A stretch of DNA of 13,835 nucleotides from an uncultured Oscillospiraceae bacterium (GCA_910588625.1 CAJUQN010000074.1:1-13835); one strand, 5' to 3'; positions 5,803-13,321 are shown, counted from the first letter of the stretch. Made by a program: numbers and translations. The notes: generated from the letters alone by a model not told the origin.

Positions 5803-6792
5803 CTAGTTGGCATTCAGGGGCAGTGCGCCCGCGAAATGGCAGGCGCATTTGTGGCCCAGGCTGCACTCCCGCAGCTCCGGGACCTTTTCGGAGCAGACCT
5901 CTTTGGCGTAAGGACAGCGGGTGTGGAAGAGGCAGCCGGAGGGCGGATCCGCCGGGCTGGGTACGTCGCCCTGGAGGGCGGCGGCGGGCCGTCCGTCGGC
6001 GTCCATCCGGGGCACACTGTCCAAAAGCGCACGGGTGTAGGGGTGCAGGGGGTGGGCGAACAGCTCGCGGCTCTCCCCCTCCTCCACCACCCGGCCCAGG
6101 TACATCACCAGCACCCGGTCGGCGATGTGGCGCACCACGCCCAGGTCGTGGCTGATGAAGATATAGGCCAGGCCCAAGTCGTGCTGGAACTGCCGCAGCA
6201 GGTTGATGATTTTCGCCTGAATGGACACGTCCAGGGCGGACACCGGTTCATCACACACCACCACGTCGGGCCGCAGGACGATGGCCCGGGCGATGCCGAT
6301 GCGCTGGCGCTGCCCGCCGGAGAACTCGTGGGGGTAGCGGTTCACATAGGAGAGGTCCAGCCCCACCTGCTCCATGGTTTCCAACACCCGGCGGTCCCGC
6401 TCGGCCTTGTCCTTACAAACCCCGGCGATGTCCAGCGGTTCGGCAATGATATCCTTCACCGTCATGCGGGGGTTTAGGCTGGAGTAGGGGTCTTGGAAGA
6501 TGAGCTTGATTTTCTGCCGGGCCTGTTTGAGCTCCGCGCCCTTCATGGCCCGGAAGTCCTGGCCGTTCAGCAGAATGGCGCCGCCGGTGGGTTCGATGAG
6601 CCGGATGACGGACTGCATGGTGGTGGTCTTGCCGCAGCCCGACTCGCCCACAATGCCCAGGGTCTCCCCGGCGCGGAGCTCAAAGCTCACGTCGTCGCAG
6701 GCTTTGACCACGGCTTTCTCCTTGGAGAAGGCCCCCTTGCGGATGGGGTAGTATTTTTTCAGGTGTTCCACCTTCAAAACGGGCTGGCTCAA
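5803..6792 (-). CDS. Peptide ABC transporter ATPase, OppF/DppF type
   Basis: One of the two ATPases powering the peptide importer on the inner face of the membrane. The 329 residues hold Walker A GESGCGKT (49-56), Q-loop FQDPYSSLNPR (99-109), signature FSGGQRQR (157-164), Walker B VVVCDEP (177-183) and switch His in ISHD (213-216). The C-terminal oligopeptide-transporter domain carries SGCLFHTRCPYAKEVC and further cysteines that in this family can bind an Fe-S cluster. The KKYYPIRKG start and FQDPYSSLNP motif place it with OppF/DppF rather than OppD. Its ATG overlaps the preceding gene's stop by four bases (ATGA), so it is translated in step with its partner ATPase. The substrate cannot be told from the ATPase. 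Confidence 0.93.
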   Translation of the reverse strand: MSQPVLKVEHLKKYYPIRKGAFSKEKAVVKACDDVSFELRAGETLGIVGESGCGKTTTMQSVIRLIEPTGGAILLNGQDFRAMKGAELKQARQKIKLIFQDPYSSLNPRMTVKDIIAEPLDIAGVCKDKAERDRRVLETMEQVGLDLSYVNRYPHEFSGGQRQRIGIARAIVLRPDVVVCDEPVSALDVSIQAKIINLLRQFQHDLGLAYIFISHDLGVVRHIADRVLVMYLGRVVEEGESRELFAHPLHPYTRALLDSVPRMDADGRPAAALQGDVPSPADPPSGCLFHTRCPYAKEVCSEKVPELRECSLGHKCACHFAGALPLNAN

Positions 6793-7778
6793 AGGGCTCC
6801 CTCCTCTCCCAGGGCTTCACAGCGGAAGCAGCGGACCTGATGGCCCCCCTCTTTGCCGTAGAGGGGCGGGCGCTGGGACCGGCACCGGTCGTCCGCGTAG
6901 GGGCAGCGGGGGGCGAACAGGCACCCTTTTGGCAGGTCGTACAGCATGGGTACCGCGCCGTCGATCACGTGCAGGTCGCCGTCGCCGCTGTCCATGCCGG
7001 GGATGCACTTCATAAGTCCCTGGGTGTAGGGGTGGAGCGGGTTGGCAAACAGCTCCTTGGCGTCCACCCGCTCCACCGCCTGGCCCACGTACATCACCAG
7101 CACCTTGTCCGCCATCTGGCGGATGACGCCCAGGTCGTGGGTGATGAAAATGACGGCGGTACCGAACTTCTCCTTCAATTCGTTGATAAGCCCCAAAATC
7201 TGTGCTTGGACCGTCACATCCAGGGCGGTGGTAGGCTCGTCGCAGATGAGCACGCCGGGGTTGTTGCACAGCGCCATGGCAATCACAATGCGCTGGCGCA
7301 TACCGCCGGACAGCCTGCCGGGGATGGAGTTGAAAATCTTCTCCGGCATGGGGATTCCCACCATGGAGATAAGCTCCAATGCCCGCTTGTCCGCCTCCGC
7401 CCGGCTCACCCTTTTGTGGGCCAGGATGGTCTCCGAAATCTGCCGCCCGCAGGTCATGAGGGGGTTCAGACTGGTCATGGGCTCCTGAAAGATGATGGCC
7501 ATATCCCGGCCCCGCTTTTTGCAAAGCTCCTTCTCCTTCATGCCCACCAGCTCCTCCCCAGCCAGCTTAACGCTGCCGCCGGTGAGCTTCCCCGGAGGGG
7601 GCACCATTTGCAGGATGCCGTTGACGGTCATGCTCTTGCCGCAGCCGGACTCGCCCACGATGCCCAGGGTCTCGCCCCGCTCCAAGGAGAAGGACAGGCT
7701 GTCCACGGTGGGCAGCTCCCCCTGCTTGGTGAAAAAGGTGATGGAGAGGTTTTTGACCTCTAACACAATGTCTGCCAT
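6789..7778 (-). CDS. Peptide ABC transporter ATPase, OppD/DppD type
   Basis: Partner ATPase of the importer, 329 residues. Walker A GESGCGKS (42-49), Q-loop FQEPMTSLNP (97-106), signature LSGGMRQR (156-163), Walker B VLICDEP (176-182) and switch His in THD (213-215). The FQEPMTSLNP and GGMRQR variants are the usual marks of OppD/DppD as against OppF/DppF. The C-terminal domain has the CLFAPRCPYADDRC cysteine cluster shared with the family. It starts 10 bases after the permease gene's stop with GGGAGAG as ribosome site, and overlaps the next ATPase gene by four bases. All nucleotide-binding residues are present, so it should be active. Confidence 0.93.
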   Translation of the reverse strand: MADIVLEVKNLSITFFTKQGELPTVDSLSFSLERGETLGIVGESGCGKSMTVNGILQMVPPPGKLTGGSVKLAGEELVGMKEKELCKKRGRDMAIIFQEPMTSLNPLMTCGRQISETILAHKRVSRAEADKRALELISMVGIPMPEKIFNSIPGRLSGGMRQRIVIAMALCNNPGVLICDEPTTALDVTVQAQILGLINELKEKFGTAVIFITHDLGVIRQMADKVLVMYVGQAVERVDAKELFANPLHPYTQGLMKCIPGMDSGDGDLHVIDGAVPMLYDLPKGCLFAPRCPYADDRCRSQRPPLYGKEGGHQVRCFRCEALGEEGAL

Positions 7779-7788
7779 AGTCTCTCCC

Positions 7789-8667
7789 TCACTTTCTCAG
7801 TTTGGGGTCCAGAGCGTCCCGCAGGCCGTCCCCCAGCGTGTTGAAGGCGATGACCGCCAGGATAATGCACAGGCCGGGGAAAAAGCTGTAGAACCAGCTG
7901 GTGCGGATGGAGTCCCGGGAGGCGGAGATCATGGCCCCCCAGCTGGCCATGGGGCTGCGCACGCCCAGGCCCAGGAAGCTCAGGCTGGCCTCGGACAAAA
8001 TGGCGGAGGGGATGCCCATGGTGATGGTGATGATCAGCGTGGGGATGCAGTTGGGCAGCAGGTGGCGCAGGATGATGCGCAGATTGCCGCCGCCGTCCAC
8101 CCGGCAGGACTTCACATACTCCTTTTCCTTCAGCTGGAGCACCGTGCCACGAATCAGCCGCGCCGTCCGGGACCAGGCCAGCACCCCCAGGGAGATGTAC
8201 AGGTTCACCAGGCCGCTGCCCAGGGCGAACATCAGCGCCATGGCCAGCAGCAGATCGGGCAGGCTGGAGAACACCTGGATCAGGAAGGAGATGGCCGCGT
8301 CCACCTTGCCGCCGAAGTACCCGGCGCACACACCCATAAAGTAGCCGATGACGGTGGCGATGAGCTGGCTCACCAGGCCCACGCTCAGGCTCACCCGGCA
8401 GCCGTAGATGCACCGGGAGAGGATGTCCCGCCCGTGCTCGTCGCAGCCGAACCAGTGCTCGGCGCAGGGGGCCATGAGCTTTTGGCTGAGCACCTGCTTG
8501 TCCGGGTCATAGGGGGCGATGAAGGGAGCAAATATGGCTATGAGGACGAACAGCGCCACGATGACCAGGCTGATCATGGCCAGCGGGTCCTTCCTCAGCA
8601 GATCCCAGCTCTCCTGATAGTAGCCCCGGTAGGTCAGCACAGGGGAGGGCTCTTTTTTCCGTTTCAC
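7789..8667 (-). CDS. Peptide ABC transporter permease, OppC/DppC type
   Basis: Inner-membrane permease of 292 residues. A cytoplasmic N-terminal tail leads into a first hydrophobic segment (about 30-51), then the characteristic extracytoplasmic HWFGCDEHGRDILSR (71-85, OppC/DppC hallmark) and further membrane segments. The ATPase-docking EAA loop is at about 183-206 (EYVKSCRVDGGGNLRIILRH), with the usual LPN after it, and the protein ends in LDPKLRK. The start codon is GTG, overlapping the upstream permease's TGA in GTGA; GGGAGGTGAGG lies just upstream. The EAA loop has Ser-Cys where most homologues have Ala-Ala, a mild departure. It pairs with the adjacent OppB-type subunit to form the channel. 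Confidence 0.92.
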   Translation of the reverse strand: MKRKKEPSPVLTYRGYYQESWDLLRKDPLAMISLVIVALFVLIAIFAPFIAPYDPDKQVLSQKLMAPCAEHWFGCDEHGRDILSRCIYGCRVSLSVGLVSQLIATVIGYFMGVCAGYFGGKVDAAISFLIQVFSSLPDLLLAMALMFALGSGLVNLYISLGVLAWSRTARLIRGTVLQLKEKEYVKSCRVDGGGNLRIILRHLLPNCIPTLIITITMGIPSAILSEASLSFLGLGVRSPMASWGAMISASRDSIRTSWFYSFFPGLCIILAVIAFNTLGDGLRDALDPKLRK

Positions 8668-9596
8668 GCTTCCTCACCTCCCAGGCGGATGTTGGGGTCA
8701 ACCACGGCGTAGAGCAGGTCTACGATGAGATAGACCACCACACAGATGATGGCGATGCAGAAAACGCAGCTCTGCACCACCGGGATGTCACGTTTGGTGA
8801 TGTTGTCCACCAGCAGCTTGCCCACTCCCTTGATGTTAAATACGGACTCGGTCAGCATACTTCCGGCGAACAACGTGCCGATGTCGGCGCCGATGACGGT
8901 GATGATGGGCACCAGGGCGTTGCGGAACATATGCACCAGCACGGTGCGCAGGGGGGACAGCCCCTTGGCCCGGGCGGTGCGGATGAAGTCCTGCCCCATG
9001 ACCTCCAGCATACTGGTGCGGGTAATGCGGGCGATGCTGGCGGCATACCGCAGCCCCAGAGAGATGCAGGGAAGCAGGTAGGAAACGGGGCTATCCAGAT
9101 CGCTGATGGGGATGGCCTTGAACCGCAGGCCAATAAAAATTTGCAGCAAAATAGCCACCCAGAAGCTGGGGGCGCTGATGCCCACCACCGTCAGGGTCAT
9201 GAGGCCCTTATCCAGGATGGCGCCCCGGTTCAGGGCGGACACGATGCCCGCCGCCAGGCCCACGGCCAGGGCGATGAGATAGGACACCACGGCCAGCTTG
9301 GCGGTGTAGGCGAAGGCGGTGGCCAGCAGGTCCAGCACCGGCTTGCGCTGGAAGTAGCTGGTGCCCAAATCGCCGGTGAACACCCCGGCGATCCACTCGA
9401 TATACTGCTGGGGCAGGGGTTTGTCCATGCCCAGGTTATGGCGGACGGTCTCGATGGTGTTGGGGTCGGCGGTGTCGCCCAGCATGAGGGCGACCGCGTC
9501 GCCGGGGAGGATATTCAAAATAAAAAAGGTGATGAGGGAGATGGAGAACAAAATCCCCAGCGCCAGCAGCACCCGCTTGACCAGGTATTGTTTCAT
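8664..9596 (-). CDS. Peptide ABC transporter permease, OppB/DppB type
   Basis: Inner-membrane permease of 310 residues, opening with KQYLVKRVLLALGILFSIS and the family's LPGD motif (30-33) after the first membrane segment. DLGTSYFQRKPV (76-87) is the usual extracytoplasmic stretch, followed by several membrane segments from about residue 97. The EAA loop at about 202-226 (DFIRTARAKGLSPLRTVLVH) docks to an ATPase, and the protein ends with YAVVDPNIRL, the standard OppB/DppB close. Its ribosome site is poorer than those of the other genes here (AAAGGG, 9 bases before ATG). It is separated from the binding-protein gene by 97 bases containing a strong hairpin, the only real gap within the operon. 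It overlaps the OppC-type gene by four bases. Confidence 0.92.
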   Translation of the reverse strand: MKQYLVKRVLLALGILFSISLITFFILNILPGDAVALMLGDTADPNTIETVRHNLGMDKPLPQQYIEWIAGVFTGDLGTSYFQRKPVLDLLATAFAYTAKLAVVSYLIALAVGLAAGIVSALNRGAILDKGLMTLTVVGISAPSFWVAILLQIFIGLRFKAIPISDLDSPVSYLLPCISLGLRYAASIARITRTSMLEVMGQDFIRTARAKGLSPLRTVLVHMFRNALVPIITVIGADIGTLFAGSMLTESVFNIKGVGKLLVDNITKRDIPVVQSCVFCIAIICVVVYLIVDLLYAVVDPNIRLGGEEA

Positions 9597-9629
9597 GGAA
9601 ACACCCTTTCCGTGTTGGCCTGTGACGGG

Positions 9630-9661
9630 GCGGAGGCCGGACGCTTCAATCCGGCCTCCGC
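9630..9661. repeat. Strong intercistronic hairpin between binding-protein and permease genes
   Basis: GCGGAGGCCGGA (9630-9641) and TCCGGCCTCCGC (9650-9661) form a perfect 12-bp stem with an 8-base loop. The minus-strand transcript has no T-run after it, so it is unlikely to be a full terminator. Its position just after the lipoprotein gene suits a stem that protects the upstream message from 3' decay and so raises binding protein over membrane subunits, as known in other importer operons. Confidence 0.65.
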
Positions 9662-9693
9662 GTTTGCTGTTAAAAGGGGCTTACGGGACGCGC

Positions 9694-11355
9694 TCAGCCG
9701 TTAAAGGCGGCCTGGGCGTCCAGGTCGATGTCGATGTTCCACAGGTGGTAGATCAGGTTGCCCACCTTCATGTCCTTGACATAGGGCTTGGCAAGAAATT
9801 GGGACTGAGGATAGTACAGGGGGATGCAGGCCATATCCTCGTGGGACAAAATTTGGTCCGCCTGCTTGTACAGTTCGGCCCGGTGGGCCTCGTCGGTGTC
9901 CGAGCGGGCGTCGTCCATGAGCTTGTCGAACTCAGGGTTGCTGTAGTTCACGCTCTGGGGGCCGCTGTTGGCGCTGTAAAAGTAGTTGTAGACCTGGAAG
10001 TCGGCGTCGGCGTACAGGGCGTTCCAGGTGATGAAGGTGGCGGCCAGCTTGCCGGAGGTGCGCTCACTGGACCAGGTGGCGGCATCCACCACGTCGAACA
10101 CGAAGTTGATGCCCGCCTCGGCCAGGTAGCCCTGGACGGCGGTGGCAAGGGTCTCCTCCTGCTGGCGGACCTTTCCGCCCTCGATGGTCACGCCGTCGGG
10201 GTAGCCCGCCTCGGCCAGCAGCTGCTTGGCCTTTTCCACGTTGTACTCATAGACGGGCAGGGAGTCGTCGTGGCCGGGGATGGAGGGGTTCAGGTAAGTG
10301 GTGGCGGGGATGCCCGCGCCGTCCAGCACGTATTCCACCAGCTCCTCCCGGTTGATGGCCAGGGAGACGGCCTGACGGACCTTGGGGTCGTCCATGGGGG
10401 CCACGTCCAGGTTCAGGCTGAAGAAGCAGGTGCCCAGGGGGTGGTAAGCGGTGATCTGGTCGCCGTAGTTGTCCTTATACTGGCCCAGCTGGGTGGAGAT
10501 CAGGTCGCAGGCGTCGATGTCGCCGTTCTCGTAGGCCAGCAGCTTGGTGGTGGTGTCGCTGTAGTAGACCACATGGATCTCGTCAAGCTTCACCTCGCCG
10601 CCGTGGTAGTCCTCGTTCTTCACCAGCACGGCCTCGGTGTTGGGGTCGTTGCTCTGGAACTTGTAGGGGCCGGTGCCGATCAGGTTGTCGTCGATGCCCC
10701 ACAGGTCCCCGGCCTCGGTGCAGGCGTCCATGGGGAAGATGTCGGCATAGCTGGTGCCCAGGTTCTTGACAAAGGGGGCGAATGCGTATTCCAGGGTAAT
10801 GGTGAAGTGGTAGTCGTCCTGGATCTCAAAGCCCGCCAGCTCGGTGGCGCTGCCGTCCAGCATCTCCTTGGCGCCCTTGATCATGCTGAAATAGCTAAAG
10901 CTCTTGGCGCCGGTGGCGGGGGTGAACATCCGCTCAAAGGTAAATTTTACGTCCTTGGAGGTCAGCTCAGTGCCGTTGGTGAACTTCACGCCCTGTTTCA
11001 GCTCGAAGCTGTACACGGTGCCGTCCTCGCTGACGGTGGGGAAGTCGGTGAGCAGCACCACCTCCTCGTTGTTGTCGTCGTCGAAGCGGAGCAGGCTCTC
11101 GGTGATCTCGTCGGCGATGGAGGCGGACAGGCTGCCGGTGCTGATCTGCATATCCAGCGTGTCGCCGTAGGGAGCCTGGCCAAAGCGGAACACCTTGCGG
11201 CTTTCGGCGCTGACAGCGGAACTCTCGCCGGGGTTGTTGGCGTCATCGGGGGCCTTGGAGCCGTCTGCGTCGGGGCTTCCGCCGCAGCCCGCCAGCAGCA
11301 GGGTCAGGGCAAGGGCCGCCGCCGCAGGGCGGAAGAAATTGCGTTTCTTTTTCAT
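9694..11355 (-). CDS. Peptide-binding lipoprotein of an Opp/Dpp-type ABC importer (SBP family 5)
   Basis: The 553-residue extracellular solute-binding lipoprotein. A lipoprotein signal spans residues 1-24: MKKKRNFFRP, a hydrophobic core of Ala and Leu, and lipobox LAGC with lipidated Cys24; a flexible Asp/Gly/Ser/Pro linker follows to about residue 50. The rest is a family 5 binding domain: FRFGQAPYGDTLDMQ at its start, then YSFELKQGVKFTNGTELTSKDVKFTFERM, IGTGPYKF, and DPKVRQAVSLAINREELV. The longer open frame to 11565 runs through the T-box leader and is not used; AGAGGT before the ATG at 11355 fixes the start. It is the first gene of a six-gene operon under a T-box that best fits methionine, so methionine-containing peptides or a related ligand are a reasonable guess; the sequence itself does not reveal the ligand. 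Confidence 0.92.
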   Translation of the reverse strand: MKKKRNFFRPAAAALALTLLLAGCGGSPDADGSKAPDDANNPGESSAVSAESRKVFRFGQAPYGDTLDMQISTGSLSASIADEITESLLRFDDDNNEEVVLLTDFPTVSEDGTVYSFELKQGVKFTNGTELTSKDVKFTFERMFTPATGAKSFSYFSMIKGAKEMLDGSATELAGFEIQDDYHFTITLEYAFAPFVKNLGTSYADIFPMDACTEAGDLWGIDDNLIGTGPYKFQSNDPNTEAVLVKNEDYHGGEVKLDEIHVVYYSDTTTKLLAYENGDIDACDLISTQLGQYKDNYGDQITAYHPLGTCFFSLNLDVAPMDDPKVRQAVSLAINREELVEYVLDGAGIPATTYLNPSIPGHDDSLPVYEYNVEKAKQLLAEAGYPDGVTIEGGKVRQQEETLATAVQGYLAEAGINFVFDVVDAATWSSERTSGKLAATFITWNALYADADFQVYNYFYSANSGPQSVNYSNPEFDKLMDDARSDTDEAHRAELYKQADQILSHEDMACIPLYYPQSQFLAKPYVKDMKVGNLIYHLWNIDIDLDAQAAFNG

Positions 11356-11391
11356 TTTGTGGACCTCTTTTCGATAGTATATGGAACGCGT

Positions 11392-11430
11392 AAAAACGCC
11401 CTTGCACAACAGGTTGCTGTGCAAGGGCGT
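11392..11430 (-). terminator. T-box regulatory terminator
   Basis: On the minus strand ACGCCCTTGCAC (11430-11419 complement) pairs with GTGCAAGGGCGT (11407-11396 complement) around an 11-base loop and is followed by TTTT. The strand CACGCCCTTG is also needed for the antiterminator with CAAGG (11448-11452) and GCGTG, so the two folds exclude each other. Confidence 0.93.
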
Positions 11431-11681
11431 GTATCCACGCGGTACCACCTTGTTTCGCGCCACGCCTTGCGGCGTGCCGCCTCTGAACCGGCCCGGACGT
11501 AGCCTACCGGCTGCCGCTGTAACGGGCGGACCCGCCGACGGCTCACTGAAAAGGCTCACCGCCAACCCTCAGGGGCCATGTTCGGACTGTTCCGCCTGCC
11601 CCTTCACACCGTATGGGGCTCTCTGAAAGGCGGGAGTGCAGACCTACTCTCCCCGTCATCGCGTTTTTCATATGCTTGCAG
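11392..11681 (-). promoter_or_regulatory. T-box leader (riboswitch), probable methionine specificity
   Basis: About 290 bases of untranslated leader. The T-box core AAGGTGGTACCGCG is at 11438-11451 (complement). Stem I shows the AG bulge CAGAGAGCC, the distal GGTGTGAAG, and a specifier loop GAACATGGCCCCTGAG. Aligning this with the glyQS pattern GAAA-GGC-A...TGAG puts the specifier codon at ATG (11577-11579). The base after TGG in the T-box is T, which pairs with discriminator A, as in tRNA-Met, and argues against Trp (discriminator G). CCGCCCGTTACAG resembles the conserved stem IIA/B pseudoknot, and a stem III precedes the T-box. Antiterminator helices CAAGG/CCTTG and GCGTG/CACGC are present. 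Uncharged tRNA should open transcription of the peptide-transport operon. T-box identity is near certain; the amino acid is probable. Confidence 0.93.
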
Positions 11682-11687
11682 TTTTTT

Positions 11688-11716
11688 ATGTTATCAGAGG
11701 AAACGGCAAAAAACAA
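11688..11716 (-). promoter_or_regulatory. Promoter of the T-box/peptide-transport operon
   Basis: TTGTTT (11711-11716), 17 bases, then TAACAT (11688-11693) preceded by TGA as an extended -10, all on the minus strand. Transcription would begin near 11681, about 15-20 bases before T-box stem I. It lies within the 60 bases after livF, where I see no convincing terminator. Confidence 0.55.
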
Positions 11717-11757
11717 TTGGTAAAAACCCCTAAAAAACAAGTTGTAAATTTGTGCAT

Positions 11758-12459
11758 TTAGCCGCCCAGATATGCTTTCTTAACCGCCTCGTCGTGGAGC
11801 AGCTCGCCCCCGGTGCCGGTGGCGACGATCTTGCCGGTCTCCAGCACGTAGCCCCGGTCGGCCACAGACAGAGCCATCCGGGCGTTCTGCTCCACCAGCA
11901 GAATGGTGGTGCCCGCCTTGTGGAGCTGCTTGATGATGTCAAAGATCTGCTCCACCAGGATGGGGGCCAGACCCATGGAGGGCTCGTCCAGCATCAGAAG
12001 CTTGGGGTTGCTCATCAGCCCCCGGCCCATGGCAAGCATCTGCTGCTCGCCGCCGGACAGGGTGCCGGATACCTGGCGGCGCCGTTCCTTCAGGCGGGGA
12101 AACTGTTCGTAGACCCGCTCCAGGTTGGGGGCGATGGTGGACCGGGCCTGGGTGTAAGCGCCCATCTCCAGATTTTCCTCCACCGTCATGTGCAGGAACA
12201 CCCGCCGCCCCTCGGGGACATGGGCCAAGCCCTTTTCCACGATCTTGTGGGCAGGGATGGAGCCCAGGTTCTGGCCCAAAAACTCGATGGACCCGGTGCG
12301 GGAGTGGAGCAGGCCGCACACCGTGTTCAGGGTGGTGGACTTGCCCGCGCCGTTGGCCCCGATGAGGGTGACCACCTCGCCGTCGTTGACCTCGAAGGAG
12401 ACGCCCTTGATGGCGTGGATGGCGCCGTAATACACGTTGATGTCGTTGACTTTCAGCAT
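11758..12459 (-). CDS. livF: Branched-chain amino-acid type ABC transporter ATPase LivF
   Basis: The 233-residue ATPase of a HAAT-family importer (leucine/isoleucine/valine or related substrates). Walker A GANGAGKS (34-41), VPEGRRVF (81-88), a LivF hallmark, signature LSGGEQQ (134-140), Walker B LLMLDEP (154-160) and LLVEQN (187-192), where LivF proteins carry Glu-Gln in place of the switch His-Asp. The start MLKVNDINVYYG at 12459 has GGAGG 9 bases upstream and sits 13 bases after the livG stop; a longer frame would overlap livG and is not favoured. It is the last gene of the liv cluster. Substrate specificity lies in the binding protein outside the window, so urea- or amide-type relatives cannot be fully excluded. 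Confidence 0.93.
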   Translation of the reverse strand: MLKVNDINVYYGAIHAIKGVSFEVNDGEVVTLIGANGAGKSTTLNTVCGLLHSRTGSIEFLGQNLGSIPAHKIVEKGLAHVPEGRRVFLHMTVEENLEMGAYTQARSTIAPNLERVYEQFPRLKERRRQVSGTLSGGEQQMLAMGRGLMSNPKLLMLDEPSMGLAPILVEQIFDIIKQLHKAGTTILLVEQNARMALSVADRGYVLETGKIVATGTGGELLHDEAVKKAYLGG

Positions 12460-12472
12460 TTTCGCGCCCTCC

Positions 12473-13321
12473 TCACTGCTGCTTGCCCAGATAGGCCTCA
12501 ATGACCGTGGGGTTGGACTGGATCTCCTCTGCGGTGCCCTTGGCGATGATCTGGCCGAAGTTCAGCACGCAGATGCCCTCGCAGATGCCCATGACCAGGC
12601 TCATGTCGTGTTCGATAAGCATGATGGCGATCTGGAAGGTGTCCCGAATTTTCACGATGTTCTCCATCAGCTCAGCGGTCTCGGAGGGGTTCATACCTGC
12701 CGCGGGCTCGTCCAGCAATAGCAGGGCGGGGTTGGTGGCCAAAGCCCGGACGATCTCCAGCCGGCGCTGAGCGCCGTAGGGCAGGGAACCCGCCTGATGG
12801 TTTGCCAGGTCCTGCATGTCGAAGATGGACAGCAGCTCCAGGGCCCGCTCATGGGCTGCCTTCTCCTGCCGCCAGTACTTGGGCAGACGGAGGATGCCGG
12901 AGAACATGGAGTACTTCTCCTGGTTGTGCAGGCCGATCTTCACGTTGTCCTCCACGGTCAGGCTGCTGAACAGCCGGATGTTCTGGAAGGTGCGGGCGAT
13001 GCCCATGCGGTTGATCTGGGCGGGGGTCTTGCCGTGGGTGTCCAGGCCGTCCAGCAGGATGGTGCCCCGGGTGGGCTGATACACCTTGGTCAGCAGGTTG
13101 AACACGGTGGTCTTGCCCGCGCCGTTGGGGCCGATGAGTCCCGCGATCTCGGTGCGGCCCACGGTGATGTTGAACTCGTTGACGGCGGTCAGGCCGCCGA
13201 AATCGATGCCCAGGTGGCTGCACTCCAGGATGGGGGACATATTCAGATCCCGCTCCGGGATGATGGAGTGACTGGGCACGGGTACCATCTTGCCCTTTTG
13301 GAACTGCTTCTTCTCAGCCAT
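12473..13321 (-). CDS. livG: Branched-chain amino-acid type ABC transporter ATPase LivG
   Basis: Partner ATPase of LivF, 282 residues. Walker A GPNGAGKT (64-71), NRMGIARTFQNIRLF (104-118), the LivG Q-loop pattern, signature in the variant form LPYGAQRR (180-187), Walker B LLLLDEP (200-206), NPSET (211-215) and IEHDM (236-240). The ATG at 13321 overlaps the livM stop by eight bases and has an AAGGGGGG ribosome site; it gives an extension of about 27 residues before the usual LivG start. A second ATG at 13240, preceded by GGAGCGGG, would give a typical 255-residue protein, so the real start may be internal. The extension ends in VPVPSHSIIPERDL, which looks like a conserved segment and not random sequence, so I kept the longer form. 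Confidence 0.92.
   Translation of the reverse strand: MAEKKQFQKGKMVPVPSHSIIPERDLNMSPILECSHLGIDFGGLTAVNEFNITVGRTEIAGLIGPNGAGKTTVFNLLTKVYQPTRGTILLDGLDTHGKTPAQINRMGIARTFQNIRLFSSLTVEDNVKIGLHNQEKYSMFSGILRLPKYWRQEKAAHERALELLSIFDMQDLANHQAGSLPYGAQRRLEIVRALATNPALLLLDEPAAGMNPSETAELMENIVKIRDTFQIAIMLIEHDMSLVMGICEGICVLNFGQIIAKGTAEEIQSNPTVIEAYLGKQQ

Noticed and set aside
4708..6477. Long plus-strand open frame (about 589 codons) opposite the M42 peptidase and OppF-type genes
   Set aside because: Antisense shadow of two genes with complete catalytic motifs; low-complexity His/Gly/Val product, no ribosome site.
9361..11502. Very long plus-strand open frame (about 713 codons) opposite the binding-protein and permease genes
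   Set aside because: Gly/Val/Gln-rich product with no family motif, running antisense to well-supported genes and through the T-box; a by-product of GC-rich third positions.
11356..11565. N-terminal extension of the binding protein
   Set aside because: It would translate the T-box and its terminator; the lipoprotein signal begins at the ATG at 11355.
11577..11579. Tryptophan (TGG) or alanine (GCC) reading of the T-box specifier
   Set aside because: TGG would need a discriminator G, but the T-box base is T (pairs with A); GCC is out of register with the GAA-N-codon pattern. Alanine is not strictly excluded.
11717..11757. Terminator for livF
   Set aside because: T-runs are present but the best stem is only about 4 AT-rich pairs (ACAA/TTGT).
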